DNA from: an uncultured Verrucomicrobiota bacterium
GTDB taxonomy: Bacteria > Verrucomicrobiota > Kiritimatiellia > RFP12 > UBA3636
Length of the DNA: 6,092 nt
Reading direction: 5' to 3'
NCBI GenBank assembly: GCA_946534745.1
Contig: CAMNDA010000220.1
Coordinates: 1-6,092, forward strand
Made by a program: the position numbers and the translations under genes. Positions 1 through 6,092 of the stretch are shown here, one piece after another (the first letter of the stretch is position 1; each line of letters opens with the position of its first letter). The notes under the pieces are model-generated. The model saw only the letters and a program-made list of their open reading frames with translations. It ran no database searches and was not told the DNA's origin.

Positions 1-481
1 CGCCGTTCCACGGGTTGCCCGCGGCGCCGCAGCCGTTGCCGTTGCTGGCGACGGCGGCCTTGACGTCGTGCCAGCCGGTGCGCGTGGCCGTGTAGGACTT
101 GACCGTCGGGGCCGTCTTGCCGCCGTCGGTCTCGGACGCGACGACCGTCCCGTCGACGCTCACCGCGGCGGAGATGAAGAAGTTCACCGCGAAGTAGTAG
201 GTCCGGCCCTTGTCCATCCACATCTGGCCGCCGTAGGCCCACATGCGGTTGTAGTTGTCCATCGGGTACGTGGCGCCGTCATAGGGGTTGGTCCAGCTGC
301 CCTTGGTCTGGTAGGCGGCGATCGCGCCGCGCGCGAAGGAGGCGGCGAAGCCGGATCCGTTCCACGCGGCGTTCTCGACGTCGGACTTGCCGACCGCGAG
401 GCCCCACTGCTGGCCGTTGCCCTGGTTGTAGCCCTGCAGGAGGCCGCCCTCCCAGTGGCCCTCTCCCCAGGCGACGGTGCC
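1..481 (-). other. PA14-like C-terminal module, truncated by window edge
   Basis: Residues 1545-1704 follow the last Fn3-like unit and are rich in Trp, Gly and Tyr. They open with WGEGHWEGGLLQGYNQG (1549-1565). A later stretch has the order typical of PA14-type sugar-binding sandwiches: YGGQMWMDKGRTYYFAV (1627-1643), a short VSVDGTVV strand pair (1651-1658), then SYTATRTGWHDVKAAV (1673-1688) and a Gly/Asn-rich loop ending at the edge. The match is to the order of elements, not a strong sequence match, so the fold is inferred. It may bind a glycan or act as a surface anchor. Any sorting signal would lie beyond the left edge. Confidence 0.45.
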
Positions 482-3400
482 GCCCGCCGTGGTCTTGAAC
501 GTGCCGGTCTTCGTCGCGCTCTTGTTCTTGTCGTTCTTGGCGGTGACGGAGTAGTAGTAGGTCGTGCCCGCGGAAAGGCCGGAAACGACGGCGACGAGCT
601 GCGCGGGCGCGGCGGAGGCGGTCGAGAGGTTCGCGGTCGCGACGGCGGGCGAGAGCGAGGACGAGGTCGAGACGACGACCGTTCCGCCGACGGACGAGGC
701 CTGGTGGCCGAGGAGCGAGACGTCCGCGAAGACCGTCGCTCCGGTGCGGTGCGGCGTGGCGGAGATCTCGAACGTGGGCGCGTCCGGCTGGACGGTCGCG
801 AAGGTGCGCGTCGCGGAGACGCCGACCTTGCCGGCGTCGTTCACGGCGCGGACGCGGACGTGGTACTTCGTGCCGGGCTCGAGGCCGGTCACGTTCGCGG
901 TGCCGCTGCCGGCGGACGTGCGGCCGGTGGCCGCCGTCAAGGAGCCGTCCGCGAAGTCGGTCGTCGTGCCCCAGTCGACGTAGACGCTCGCGTTTTTCGC
1001 GCCTTCGCCGAGCGCGGTCAGGCCCCACGAGACGGAGACGGAGGTCTGCGTGGGCGTGCCGAGCGACGCGGTCGCGGTCGGCTTGCCGACGGGCTGCGTG
1101 GAGACGCGGGCGGGAGCGGAGAGGAAGACCTTGCCGGTCGGCGAGCCGACGGCGCGGAGGCGGACGAGGTATTCCGTCTCGGGCTCGAGGCCGGAGATCG
1201 TGACGGAGCCGGACGAGGCCGAGGTCTTCGAGCCGATCGAGACGGACTTGCCGTAGCTTTCGGTCGTGCCGTATTCGAGCGAGAGCGTCGCGGACGTGTT
1301 GCCGGAGCCGAGCGAGGCGAGCGTCCACGTGACGGGGATCGTGTAGAGCGTCGTCGTCCCCGGCGCGACGGAGCCGGTCGGGCGCTGCGGGTCGATCGTC
1401 TCGAACGTCTTCGACGCGTCGTTCGAGGAGAGGCCGTTCGTGGCGCCGGTCGCGACGACGCGGACGTAGTAGAGGACGCCCGGAGAGAGGCCGGAGACCG
1501 AGAAGGACTTCGTTCCGGGGGCGGAGAAGGTCTGCGTCGCCGACGTCGCGGCGATCGAGGCGAACGACGGCGACGTCGAGACCTCGACCTTGACGCCGGC
1601 GGCGGCGTTTCCGTTGCCGACCTTGAGGATCTGCACGTCGAGCACGGCGCCGGAGCTCGTGAGGTCGGTCACCGCCACGGCGCCGATCTTCGGCGGCTTG
1701 TTCGGGACGTAGAGCGTGGTGAAGTCGGCGGCGCGGCTTTCGTAGACGAGCCCGTTCGACGCGGTCGCGACGCCGCGGACGACGTAGGTCGTGTTGTCGT
1801 CGAGGCCGTCGAACGAAACGGTCTTGGCGCCGGGCGCGGAGAAGGAGAGCGGCTTCGAATCGAGGACGTCCGCGAAGTCGCGCGTGCGGGCGAGCTGCAC
1901 GGCGACCGTGGCGGAGGATGAATGGGCGCCGAGAGTGGAAAGCCCGATCTCGACCGTGGCGTCCTCCTCGCCGACCGCCGTCGCGCGGACCGAGGAGAAC
2001 ATCGGCGGGGAGCCGACGCCCGTGCGGAAGACGTAGACGTCCGACGTGCCCGGGAAGAACGAGAGGCGGGCGTAGTAGACCGTGTCGGGCTTGAGCCCGG
2101 TGACGTCGTAGGTCCCCGAATCGCCGGCGGTCTTCGTGCCGAGGGACTTGTCGACGACGTTCGAGTAGTAACTGAACGAGGGCGCCGAACTCACGTAGAG
2201 CTCGACCGACGACGTGGGCCGGAGCGCGCTTCCGTTGAAGGTCCACTGCATCGTGGCGGTCGTGTCGCCGACCTCGGTCGCGCAGACCGTCCCGAGCGGG
2301 CCGGTCGACTCGCCGTGGTCCGGGAGCTCCCACGCGCCGCGGTCGGGCGCGGAGCCGAGCAGTCTGGGGCGTCCGCCGAAGTCGGTCGCGAAGGGGTCGG
2401 TCTCGGCCCACTGGCAGGAACCGGAGTTGGGATTGGAGGAGTCGACCGCCCTGGAGCCGGACGGCGGCTTGCCGGGCGTGGCGGCGTCCGTCGACCAGGA
2501 TTCCGGCGAAACGATGAGGACGTTGTAGGTGGCGTTGGTCGCGCTCGCGGACGGCATGTCGTTCGACGTGTGCAGGTTGTAGTAGGCGCGGTAGTCGCCG
2601 TAGCTGTAGCGCGAGGCGTATTTCGGATTGAACCCCGGATTGCAGAAGTAGCAGTTGTTGAAGTAGGTGTACGACGACTGGCTGAAGTAGCCGCCCGTGT
2701 TGCCGACGACCGTGCAGTATTCGAACCGCCCGCCGTCCGCCAGCACCTTGTAGTAGGCGCCGGAGCTGGTTGTTTCGTTGCCCATGATCACGCAGCTGCG
2801 GAGCTTCACCCAGCCCATCACGAGCGGCTGCATGTACTTGTTGCCCTGGAACAGGCAGTGCTCGACGAGGAAGTCGTAGTTCTCCGCGGACGTTCCGGAG
2901 CCCGTCCGGGCGACGACGGCGAAGTCCTTCCAGGTCGCGCCGAAACTCGAGGGTCCGCTGTTGCTGTCGCTTTCCGAGCAGTAGGTGCCGGTGAGCACGA
3001 AGCCGTCCAGCACCGCGCCCTTCGCGCCGAGGACGAGCATCGGCGAGTTGTCGGTCTGCGAAGACTGGTTGCCGATTTCGCCCGAGAGGACGGTCCTGTG
3101 CTTGATCCAGTCGCGCTCGGAGCGCTTCGTCTCGACGCCGGAGAAGCCACCGTAGAGTTTGGCGCGGGAGGGCAGGACGAAGCGCGCCTTGCGGTCGGTG
3201 CCGGTCGTGGGTTTGTAGGTCCCCTCGGCGACCCAAACTTCGGAACCGGACGGGACCGCGGCGAGGGCCGAGGCGAGCGACGGCCAGGCGTCCGCCCAGG
3301 ACGAACCGTCGCCCGCGCCGGAGGCGTCCGCGTCGACGTAGTGGCGGATCGAGACGACGAAGTCCTTGTCCTTGACGAACGCGCCGGCGGCGACCGCGGA

Positions 3401-5113
3401 AACGGAGTGCTGCGCGGGCTCGGCCGTCACGGCGCCCTGGCCGGACGCGGGTTTCGCGACGCCGCTCCAGCCCGGAGCGACCTCAAGCGAGTAGTATCCG
3501 TCGGCGTCGGTCGTCGCGACGGCGGATCCGTCGCCGGCCGCGATGCGAAGGCCCGCGACCGCGAAGCCGTTCGCGTCCGTCACGCGGCCGCGGACCGTGC
3601 CCTTGGAGGCGTTGAAGGCGATCAGGTCGACGCCCCAGCGGTTGCCGACCACGTTCATGGCGCTTTTGCCCATCGCGACGGAAATCGTCTCGAACGCGTA
3701 GCCGGACGCGGAGGCCGTGACCGAAACCGTCGAGGAGCTCGGGACCCCGACGTAGGCCCAGATGCCCTTCGCGTTGCTCGTCGCCGTCCCGATCGTGGAG
3801 CCGCCGGAGCTCTTGACCGTCACCGTCACGCCGGAGAACGGAGTGCCGTCCGGGCGGAGGACGCGGCCCGAGACGATTTCGCCGGTCTTCTGCGGGAAGA
3901 TGTTGAAGACGGTGGCCTGGAGGTAGTAGCCGCTCCAATCGTTGAAGAGGTACCAGCCGTCGGACGAACCGCCCCAGCCGAGGTTCACGTGGTAGTAGAG
4001 GGCGCCGTCCTCGAATCCGTAGCCGTCGAAGACGACCTGGTGCTCGACGGAACAGGCGTCGACGGGATAGCCGGCGTCGAAGTTCGCACAGAACATGTTC
4101 GTGATCGACGCGTGGTTGAGGGACCAGCGGAAGGCGCTCGCGTACTTGAACGTGCCGGTGATGACGTCCGTGCCCTGGTTGGCGCCGGTGCCGCCGCTGG
4201 CGTAGCTCGCGCCGTTGAGGACGCCGATGTCGAAGAGCATCGCGCCGCGGGCCTCGCGCTGCGCGTCGTTCGACGTCGAATAGGGCGTCATCGTGTCCCA
4301 CTTGTAGGGTCCGCCGTTGCCGTCGCCGCCGCGCGTGGTGAGCGTCGGCCGCGTCGACGTCCCGTTCGCCGAGACGGAGACCGTGTGCGAGATCCGGCCG
4401 ATGCCGGTCTGCGGCCACTTGTGGTAGTACATGATCTGGCCGAGCGCGGTCTGCACGCAGCCGCAGACGAAGTTGCTCGGCGTGTAGTAGTTCTCGCCGT
4501 TGCCGCTCTGCGACCACCGGATGTCGCCTAGGATCTTGTCGACGCGCAGGTCCGCCACGTTGCTCGGCGGCGACGCCGGGAGCTCGTCGTCCGCCGGCTC
4601 GGCCGCGGCGCGGTACTTCGCCCAGCGGGAGACGGCGTCGGACTTGAGCGCCTCGACGGCGCGGGCGTCCGGGTCCTCCTCCCCTTCCCCGGCCGCGGCC
4701 GGCGCGGGCGGCCGCGCGGCGGCGAGGTACATGCCGGAAAGCGAGCCGCGGACGAAGTGGTACGGGGGCGAGACGGGATCCCAGAGCGCCTCGTCGAGCT
4801 CGCCCTCGGCGGAGAAGCCCGCGACGGGCGCCATCCGGTCGTCCGCCGACACGAGGATCCACCCCTGCGGCTGCATCTGGAAGGCCCAGGCGAGCACGAC
4901 CTCCTCGCCGTCGATCTCGGCGGAGACGGGCCGCGGCGCGCCGGCGGGGGTGCGGACGGCGCCGTCGAGCAGCTGGCCGCCCGTGTAGGAGGCGTAGCCC
5001 TTCACGAGCTCGGCCGCCCCTTCGGGCGACACCGGTGCGGCGAAGGCGGGGACGGACAGGGCGAAGCACGCCGCAAGCGGGGCGACGGCGCGGAACGAGC
5101 GGATGGAATTCAT
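1..5113 (-). CDS. Giant secreted C10 (streptopain-like) cysteine peptidase with beta-helix, Fn3-like and PA14-like modules; 3' end outside window
   Basis: The frame is open for 1,704 codons from ATG at 5113 to the left edge, with no stop, so the C-terminus is missing. The start is chosen because it opens directly into a Sec signal peptide (R5, R8, hydrophobic 9-24, AFA|AP cleavage near residue 25) and lies about 52 bases below a good promoter. Order of domains: Spi-like propeptide (about 27-126), acidic/Pro-Ala linker (130-185), C10 peptidase (about 186-406; Cys219, His358, Asn377), two carboxypeptidase-regulatory-like domains (411-483, 502-584), right-handed beta-helix (588-931), six Fn3-like repeats (939-1543) and a PA14-like domain (1545 on). 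Known C10 peptidases are exported zymogens of a few hundred residues, so this is unusually long. Inferred role: extracellular or surface proteolysis with an adhesive or glycan-binding stalk; the substrate is unknown. No Shine-Dalgarno sequence precedes the ATG. No frameshift or codon-use break is visible. The peptidase assignment is firm; the function of the stalk is not. Confidence 0.93.
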   Translation of the reverse strand, partial: MNSIRSFRAVAPLAACFALSVPAFAAPVSPEGAAELVKGYASYTGGQLLDGAVRTPAGAPRPVSAEIDGEEVVLAWAFQMQPQGWILVSADDRMAPVAGFSAEGELDEALWDPVSPPYHFVRGSLSGMYLAAARPPAPAAAGEGEEDPDARAVEALKSDAVSRWAKYRAAAEPADDELPASPPSNVADLRVDKILGDIRWSQSGNGENYYTPSNFVCGCVQTALGQIMYYHKWPQTGIGRISHTVSVSANGTSTRPTLTTRGGDGNGGPYKWDTMTPYSTSNDAQREARGAMLFDIGVLNGASYASGGTGANQGTDVITGTFKYASAFRWSLNHASITNMFCANFDAGYPVDACSVEHQVVFDGYGFEDGALYYHVNLGWGGSSDGWYLFNDWSGYYLQATVFNIFPQKTGEIVSGRVLRPDGTPFSGVTVTVKSSGGSTIGTATSNAKGIWAYVGVPSSSTVSVTASASGYAFETISVAMGKSAMNVVGNRWGVDLIAFNASKGTVRGRVTDANGFAVAGLRIAAGDGSAVATTDADGYYSLEVAPGWSGVAKPASGQGAVTAEPAQHSVSAVAAGAFVKDKDFVVSIRHYVDADASGAGDGSSWADAWPSLASALAAVPSGSEVWVAEGTYKPTTGTDRKARFVLPSRAKLYGGFSGVETKRSERDWIKHRTVLSGEIGNQSSQTDNSPMLVLGAKGAVLDGFVLTGTYCSESDSNSGPSSFGATWKDFAVVARTGSGTSAENYDFLVEHCLFQGNKYMQPLVMGWVKLRSCVIMGNETTSSGAYYKVLADGGRFEYCTVVGNTGGYFSQSSYTYFNNCYFCNPGFNPKYASRYSYGDYRAYYNLHTSNDMPSASATNATYNVLIVSPESWSTDAATPGKPPSGSRAVDSSNPNSGSCQWAETDPFATDFGGRPRLLGSAPDRGAWELPDHGESTGPLGTVCATEVGDTTATMQWTFNGSALRPTSSVELYVSSAPSFSYYSNVVDKSLGTKTAGDSGTYDVTGLKPDTVYYARLSFFPGTSDVYVFRTGVGSPPMFSSVRATAVGEEDATVEIGLSTLGAHSSSATVAVQLARTRDFADVLDSKPLSFSAPGAKTVSFDGLDDNTTYVVRGVATASNGLVYESRAADFTTLYVPNKPPKIGAVAVTDLTSSGAVLDVQILKVGNGNAAAGVKVEVSTSPSFASIAATSATQTFSAPGTKSFSVSGLSPGVLYYVRVVATGATNGLSSNDASKTFETIDPQRPTGSVAPGTTTLYTIPVTWTLASLGSGNTSATLSLEYGTTESYGKSVSIGSKTSASSGSVTISGLEPETEYLVRLRAVGSPTGKVFLSAPARVSTQPVGKPTATASLGTPTQTSVSVSWGLTALGEGAKNASVYVDWGTTTDFADGSLTAATGRTSAGSGTANVTGLEPGTKYHVRVRAVNDAGKVGVSATRTFATVQPDAPTFEISATPHRTGATVFADVSLLGHQASSVGGTVVVSTSSSLSPAVATANLSTASAAPAQLVAVVSGLSAGTTYYYSVTAKNDKNKSATKTGTFKTTAGGTVAWGEGHWEGGLLQGYNQGNGQQWGLAVGKSDVENAAWNGSGFAASFARGAIAAYQTKGSWTNPYDGATYPMDNYNRMWAYGGQMWMDKGRTYYFAVNFFISAAVSVDGTVVASETDGGKTAPTVKSYTATRTGWHDVKAAVASNGNGCGAAGNPWNG
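485..2299 (-). repeat. Six tandem fibronectin type III-like repeats within the peptidase gene
   Basis: Residues 939-1543 fall into six units of about 95-105 residues: 939-1033, 1034-1137, 1138-1242, 1243-1341, 1342-1444 and 1445-1543. Each unit ends with an Fn3-like signature: a GL-x-P/A-x-T-x-Y-x-V-R strand (for example GLSPGVLYYVRVVATG, GLEPETEYLVRLRAVG, GLEPGTKYHVRVRAVN, GLSAGTTYYYSVTAKN), then a short loop and a closing T/F-x-T strand. Most also share a mid-unit L-G-x-G/H...S-A-x-V-x-V segment. The units are diverged in sequence, so they are protein-level repeats rather than recent DNA duplications. Fn3-like arrays in exported bacterial enzymes act as extended spacers that hold catalytic and binding ends apart. 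Confidence 0.75.
2321..3352 (-). other. Right-handed parallel beta-helix domain with cysteine ladder
   Basis: Residues 588-931. The entry cap, HYVDADASGAGDGSSWADAW (591-610) followed by SLASALAA and then VWVAEGTYKPT (626-636), is the usual opening of secreted beta-helix proteins. It is followed by LYGGFSG (653-659), S-x-R-D-W (665-669) and V-L-S-G-E-I (675-680), a run shared with many bacterial polymorphic surface proteins. Coils then repeat a C-x-x-x-G-N motif at Cys753, Cys774 and Cys800, with a variant at Cys821/Cys824. The end cap is R-P-R-L-L-G-S-A-P-D-R-G-A-W-E (915-929). No catalytic residues of a polysaccharide lyase or hydrolase are evident, so binding or structure is more likely than a second enzyme activity. 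Confidence 0.77.
3362..3883 (-). other. Two tandem carboxypeptidase-regulatory-like (CarboxypepD_reg) beta-sandwich domains
   Basis: Residues 411-483 and 502-584. Each begins with the typical G-x-V-x-G-R-V pattern (V414-V418; V507-V511), followed by a D-x-G/A-N-G turn and a P/A-x-x-G-V/L-x-V/I strand. The second has the diagnostic T-D-A-D-G-Y-Y-S-L (535-543); the first has the weaker S-N-A-K-G-I-W-A-Y (446-454). Such domains usually act as rigid spacers or as surface-exposed binding modules next to exported enzymes. Here they separate the protease from the beta-helix. Confidence 0.75.
3896..4558 (-). other. C10 (streptopain) papain-fold catalytic domain
   Basis: Residues 186-406. The order of motifs is that of streptopain: W-x-Q (W200, Q202; Q is the candidate oxyanion-hole residue), CGCVQTALGQIMYYHKWP (217-234) with catalytic Cys219, a central segment MLFDIGVLNGASYASGGTGA (292-311), then EHQVVFDGYG (357-366) with catalytic His358, and HVNLGWGGSSDGWY (375-388) with Asn377. 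The Cys, His, Asn and Gln expected for activity are all present. Two changes stand out: the Gly normally before the catalytic His is Glu357, and the Trp normally after the Asn is Leu378. Other cysteines are Cys217, Cys342 and Cys354. Confidence 0.9.
4736..5113 (-). other. Signal peptide and Spi-like inhibitory propeptide region of the peptidase
   Basis: Residues 1-25 form a signal peptide with two arginines, a hydrophobic core and an Ala-x-Ala cleavage site. Residues 27-126 resemble the Spi/streptopain propeptide: an early helix around A34-S42, then W76-F78, the segment GWILVSADDRMAPVAGFS (84-101, matching the family pattern G.viVSaDdr..PvlgyS) and an aromatic PPYHF near 117-121. In this family the propeptide folds onto the catalytic domain and blocks it until it is removed. 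The following linker (130-185) is rich in Ala, Pro, Glu and Asp, looks disordered, and would be a natural processing site (inference). Confidence 0.8.
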
Positions 5114-5127
5114 GTCGCGATTCGTTT

Positions 5128-5150
5128 GGAAGGGAAAGGACGATCCCTCC
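5128..5150 (-). promoter_or_regulatory. Small hairpin in the peptidase mRNA leader; no usable Shine-Dalgarno
   Basis: In the leader, GGAGGGA (5144-5150) can pair with TCCCTTCC (5128-5135) across an eight-base loop, with one bulged T. The GGAGG is the only Shine-Dalgarno-like sequence upstream of the ATG, but it lies 32 bases away, too far to serve this start, and it is in the stem. The 15 bases just before the ATG have no purine-rich ribosome site and are relatively unstructured, suggesting initiation without Shine-Dalgarno pairing. Confidence 0.35.
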
Positions 5151-5171
5151 GGCTTTACCGGAATTGCGCGA

Positions 5172-5200
5172 ATTATACTCCCTTCCCCTCGCGCGCGCAA
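5172..5200 (-). promoter_or_regulatory. Sigma70-type promoter for the peptidase gene
   Basis: On the minus strand a perfect TATAAT (-10, 5172-5177) lies 17 bases below TTGCGC (-35, 5195-5200; three of six consensus bases). This is the only A+T-rich patch in the gap. Transcription would start near 5165, giving a leader of about 52 bases. Two AATT blocks five bases apart lie at and just below the -10 box (5162-5174) and could be an operator, but they are short. Confidence 0.65.
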
Positions 5201-5214
5201 CCCCCGCCAAGCGG

Positions 5215-5252
5215 AAAACGGGGCGGACCGGGCACGTCGCCGGCGTCCGGCC
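5215..5252 (-). terminator. Weak candidate intrinsic terminator after the membrane-protein gene
   Basis: Directly after the TGA, the minus strand reads GG-C-CGGAC (5245-5252), a loop of about 16 bases that can itself pair partly, then GTCCGCC (5222-5228). This gives five plus two base pairs around a bulged C. A run of only four T (5215-5218) follows after a few bases. The long loop and short T run make it weak. Its position between a stop codon and a promoter is the main support. Confidence 0.35.
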
Positions 5253-6092
5253 TCAGGAGGAGGCCTCGCGGCGGCCGGCGAGCATGACGCCGGCGCAGAG
5301 CAGCGCCCAGAGGAGGATCGTCGCGAACATCAGCAGGCCGAGCGCGGTGGACTGCGCGCGCGGCACGGCGACGGCGTCGAGGAGCCACTGAAGCGCGTTC
5401 TCGCGCAGGCCCGCCCCGCCCGGCGTGAGCGGGAGAGCCGCGACGCCGTCCGCGAGCGGCGAGACGACCGCCATGTCGCGCAGGGGGATCCCCGCGCCGA
5501 TGGCGCGCGAGAGAGCGAGCCAGCACAGGATGACCGCGCCGAAGTTCGCGAGCGACAGCGCGAACGCCGCCGCCGCCGCGCGCGGATGCCGCAGGCAGAG
5601 GCGCACGGCGCCCCACGCGCGGAGCGCGATCTCCGCGGCGCGCGCCGCCGCGCCGCCGCCGCGCGACCGGAGCCGCGCCGCGAGGGCGTCGACCGGCGCG
5701 AGCGCCAGCAGCAGCGTCGCCGCCGCGACGCCGAGCGCGAGCCACCGCACGAGCGTCCGCAGGGAGCGCAGCGCCTCCGACGCCTCGAAGAAGTCGGCGC
5801 GGAGGACCGACGCGGCCGCGAGGACGGCGACGAGGGCGAGCAGGCCGATCACGCGCTCCGCGGCGATCGAGGCGACCGCCTCCGCGCGCCGCCCCGGGCT
5901 GCGCAGCGCGATCCAAGCGGCCTTCACGAGGTCGCCGCCCGTCGCGCCGGGCGCGAGGACGTTGAAGCAGTGGCCCGTCGCGTAGAGCCGCAGCGCGTCG
6001 CGGAACGGGACCGGCAGCCGCAGCGCGCGCAGCAGCGCGAACCAGCGCAGCAGCCCGCACGAAAGCGAGACGGCGAAGAGCCCGGCGCCGAG
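5253..6092 (-). CDS. YbhN / lysylphosphatidylglycerol synthase TM-family integral membrane protein (5' end outside window)
   Basis: This frame is open from the right edge to TGA at 5253-5255, giving 279 residues; family members are usually about 300-340, so roughly the first 30-60 residues, including the start, are missing. A GTG at 5925-5927 is not the start, because conserved sequence continues in frame upstream of it. Family signatures visible: an RW pair in the first helix (fragment residues 16-17), the loop GHCFNVLAPGATGGDLVKAA (40-59, family pattern N..P...GGD..), ERVIGL (79-84), and PLTPGGAGLRE (221-231, family pattern P..PGG.G..E). Hydrophobic segments lie near 1-21, 82-99, 115-135, 176-198, 207-223 and 249-271. 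There is no soluble MprF-type aminoacyl transferase domain after the membrane part. Proteins of this family are inner-membrane proteins tied to lipid flipping or lipid-linked glycan export; the substrate here cannot be read from sequence. It ends 139 bases before the peptidase gene on the same strand and is probably a separate transcript. Confidence 0.88.
   Translation of the reverse strand, partial: LGAGLFAVSLSCGLLRWFALLRALRLPVPFRDALRLYATGHCFNVLAPGATGGDLVKAAWIALRSPGRRAEAVASIAAERVIGLLALVAVLAAASVLRADFFEASEALRSLRTLVRWLALGVAAATLLLALAPVDALAARLRSRGGGAAARAAEIALRAWGAVRLCLRHPRAAAAAFALSLANFGAVILCWLALSRAIGAGIPLRDMAVVSPLADGVAALPLTPGGAGLRENALQWLLDAVAVPRAQSTALGLLMFATILLWALLCAGVMLAGRREASS

Noticed and set aside
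68..4531. Two very long plus-strand open frames placed head to tail in the same frame (68-1921 and 1922-4531).
   Set aside because: They are codon-aligned antisense to the peptidase gene. Antisense stops arise only where the real gene uses TTA, CTA or TCA, which this G+C-rich gene almost avoids. The two stops coincide exactly with Ser1065 (TCA, 1919-1921) and Leu195 (CTA, 4529-4531). The translations are Arg/Gly/Ala/Val-rich with no domain pattern.
5191..5198. Alternating GCGCGCGC run in the gap.
   Set aside because: Only four GC dinucleotides; expected by chance in DNA of this composition, and it overlaps the -35 region without clear meaning.
279..5210. Long minus-strand open frames offset from the peptidase frame (279-3236 and 3483-5210).
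   Set aside because: They are Arg/Pro-rich, have no recognisable domain, and overlap a frame that encodes a signal peptide, a protease with catalytic motifs and repeat domains without a break. They are shadows of high third-position G+C.
5253..5927. A start at the GTG at 5927 for the membrane protein.
   Set aside because: The frame continues upstream to the window edge with conserved family sequence (RW pair, N..P...GGD loop), so the GTG encodes an internal Val.
5173..6060. A 295-codon minus-strand open frame over the membrane-protein gene.
   Set aside because: Its translation is almost entirely Arg/Ala/Gly/Pro with no family motif, whereas the neighbouring frame shows the YbhN-family GGD, ERVIGL and PGG.G..E motifs and membrane helices. 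It also runs through the promoter region.

Overview
The window (6,092 bases, strongly G+C-rich, third codon positions almost always G or C) holds parts of two genes, both read on the minus strand (right to left), separated by a 139-base gap. It contains no RNA gene, mobile element, CRISPR array or attachment site that I can support. The gene content (a very large secreted C10-type cysteine peptidase fused to beta-helix, Fn3-like and PA14-like modules) and the lack of a Shine-Dalgarno sequence fit a free-living or gut member of the Verrucomicrobiota/Kiritimatiellota/Lentisphaerota group. That placement is an inference from protein style only; no marker gene is present.

Right end (5253-6092): the 3' 279 codons of an inner-membrane protein of the YbhN / lysylphosphatidylglycerol-synthase transmembrane family (PF03706 type). 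Its 5' end lies outside the window.

Gap (5114-5252): a G+C-rich hairpin right after the upstream stop codon with a short T run (a weak terminator candidate), then a clear sigma70-type promoter (TATAAT with a TTG-containing -35 box, 17-base spacer), then a leader of about 50 bases with a small hairpin.

Left five-sixths (1-5113): one uninterrupted reading frame of 1,704 codons that runs off the left edge without a stop. It encodes, in order, a Sec signal peptide, a Spi-like inhibitory propeptide, a streptopain (C10) papain-fold peptidase, two carboxypeptidase-regulatory-like beta-sandwiches, a right-handed parallel beta-helix with a cysteine ladder, six Fn3-like repeats, and a PA14-like C-terminal module that is cut by the window edge. 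The protein is probably exported, kept inactive by its propeptide, and carries a long adhesive or substrate-binding stalk.

The two genes share a strand but nothing links their functions. The terminator candidate and the dedicated promoter suggest separate transcription. The long open frames on the plus strand over the large gene are explained by codon bias and are not annotated as genes. I found no multi-gene novel system; the unusual item is the architecture and active-site variation of the giant peptidase.
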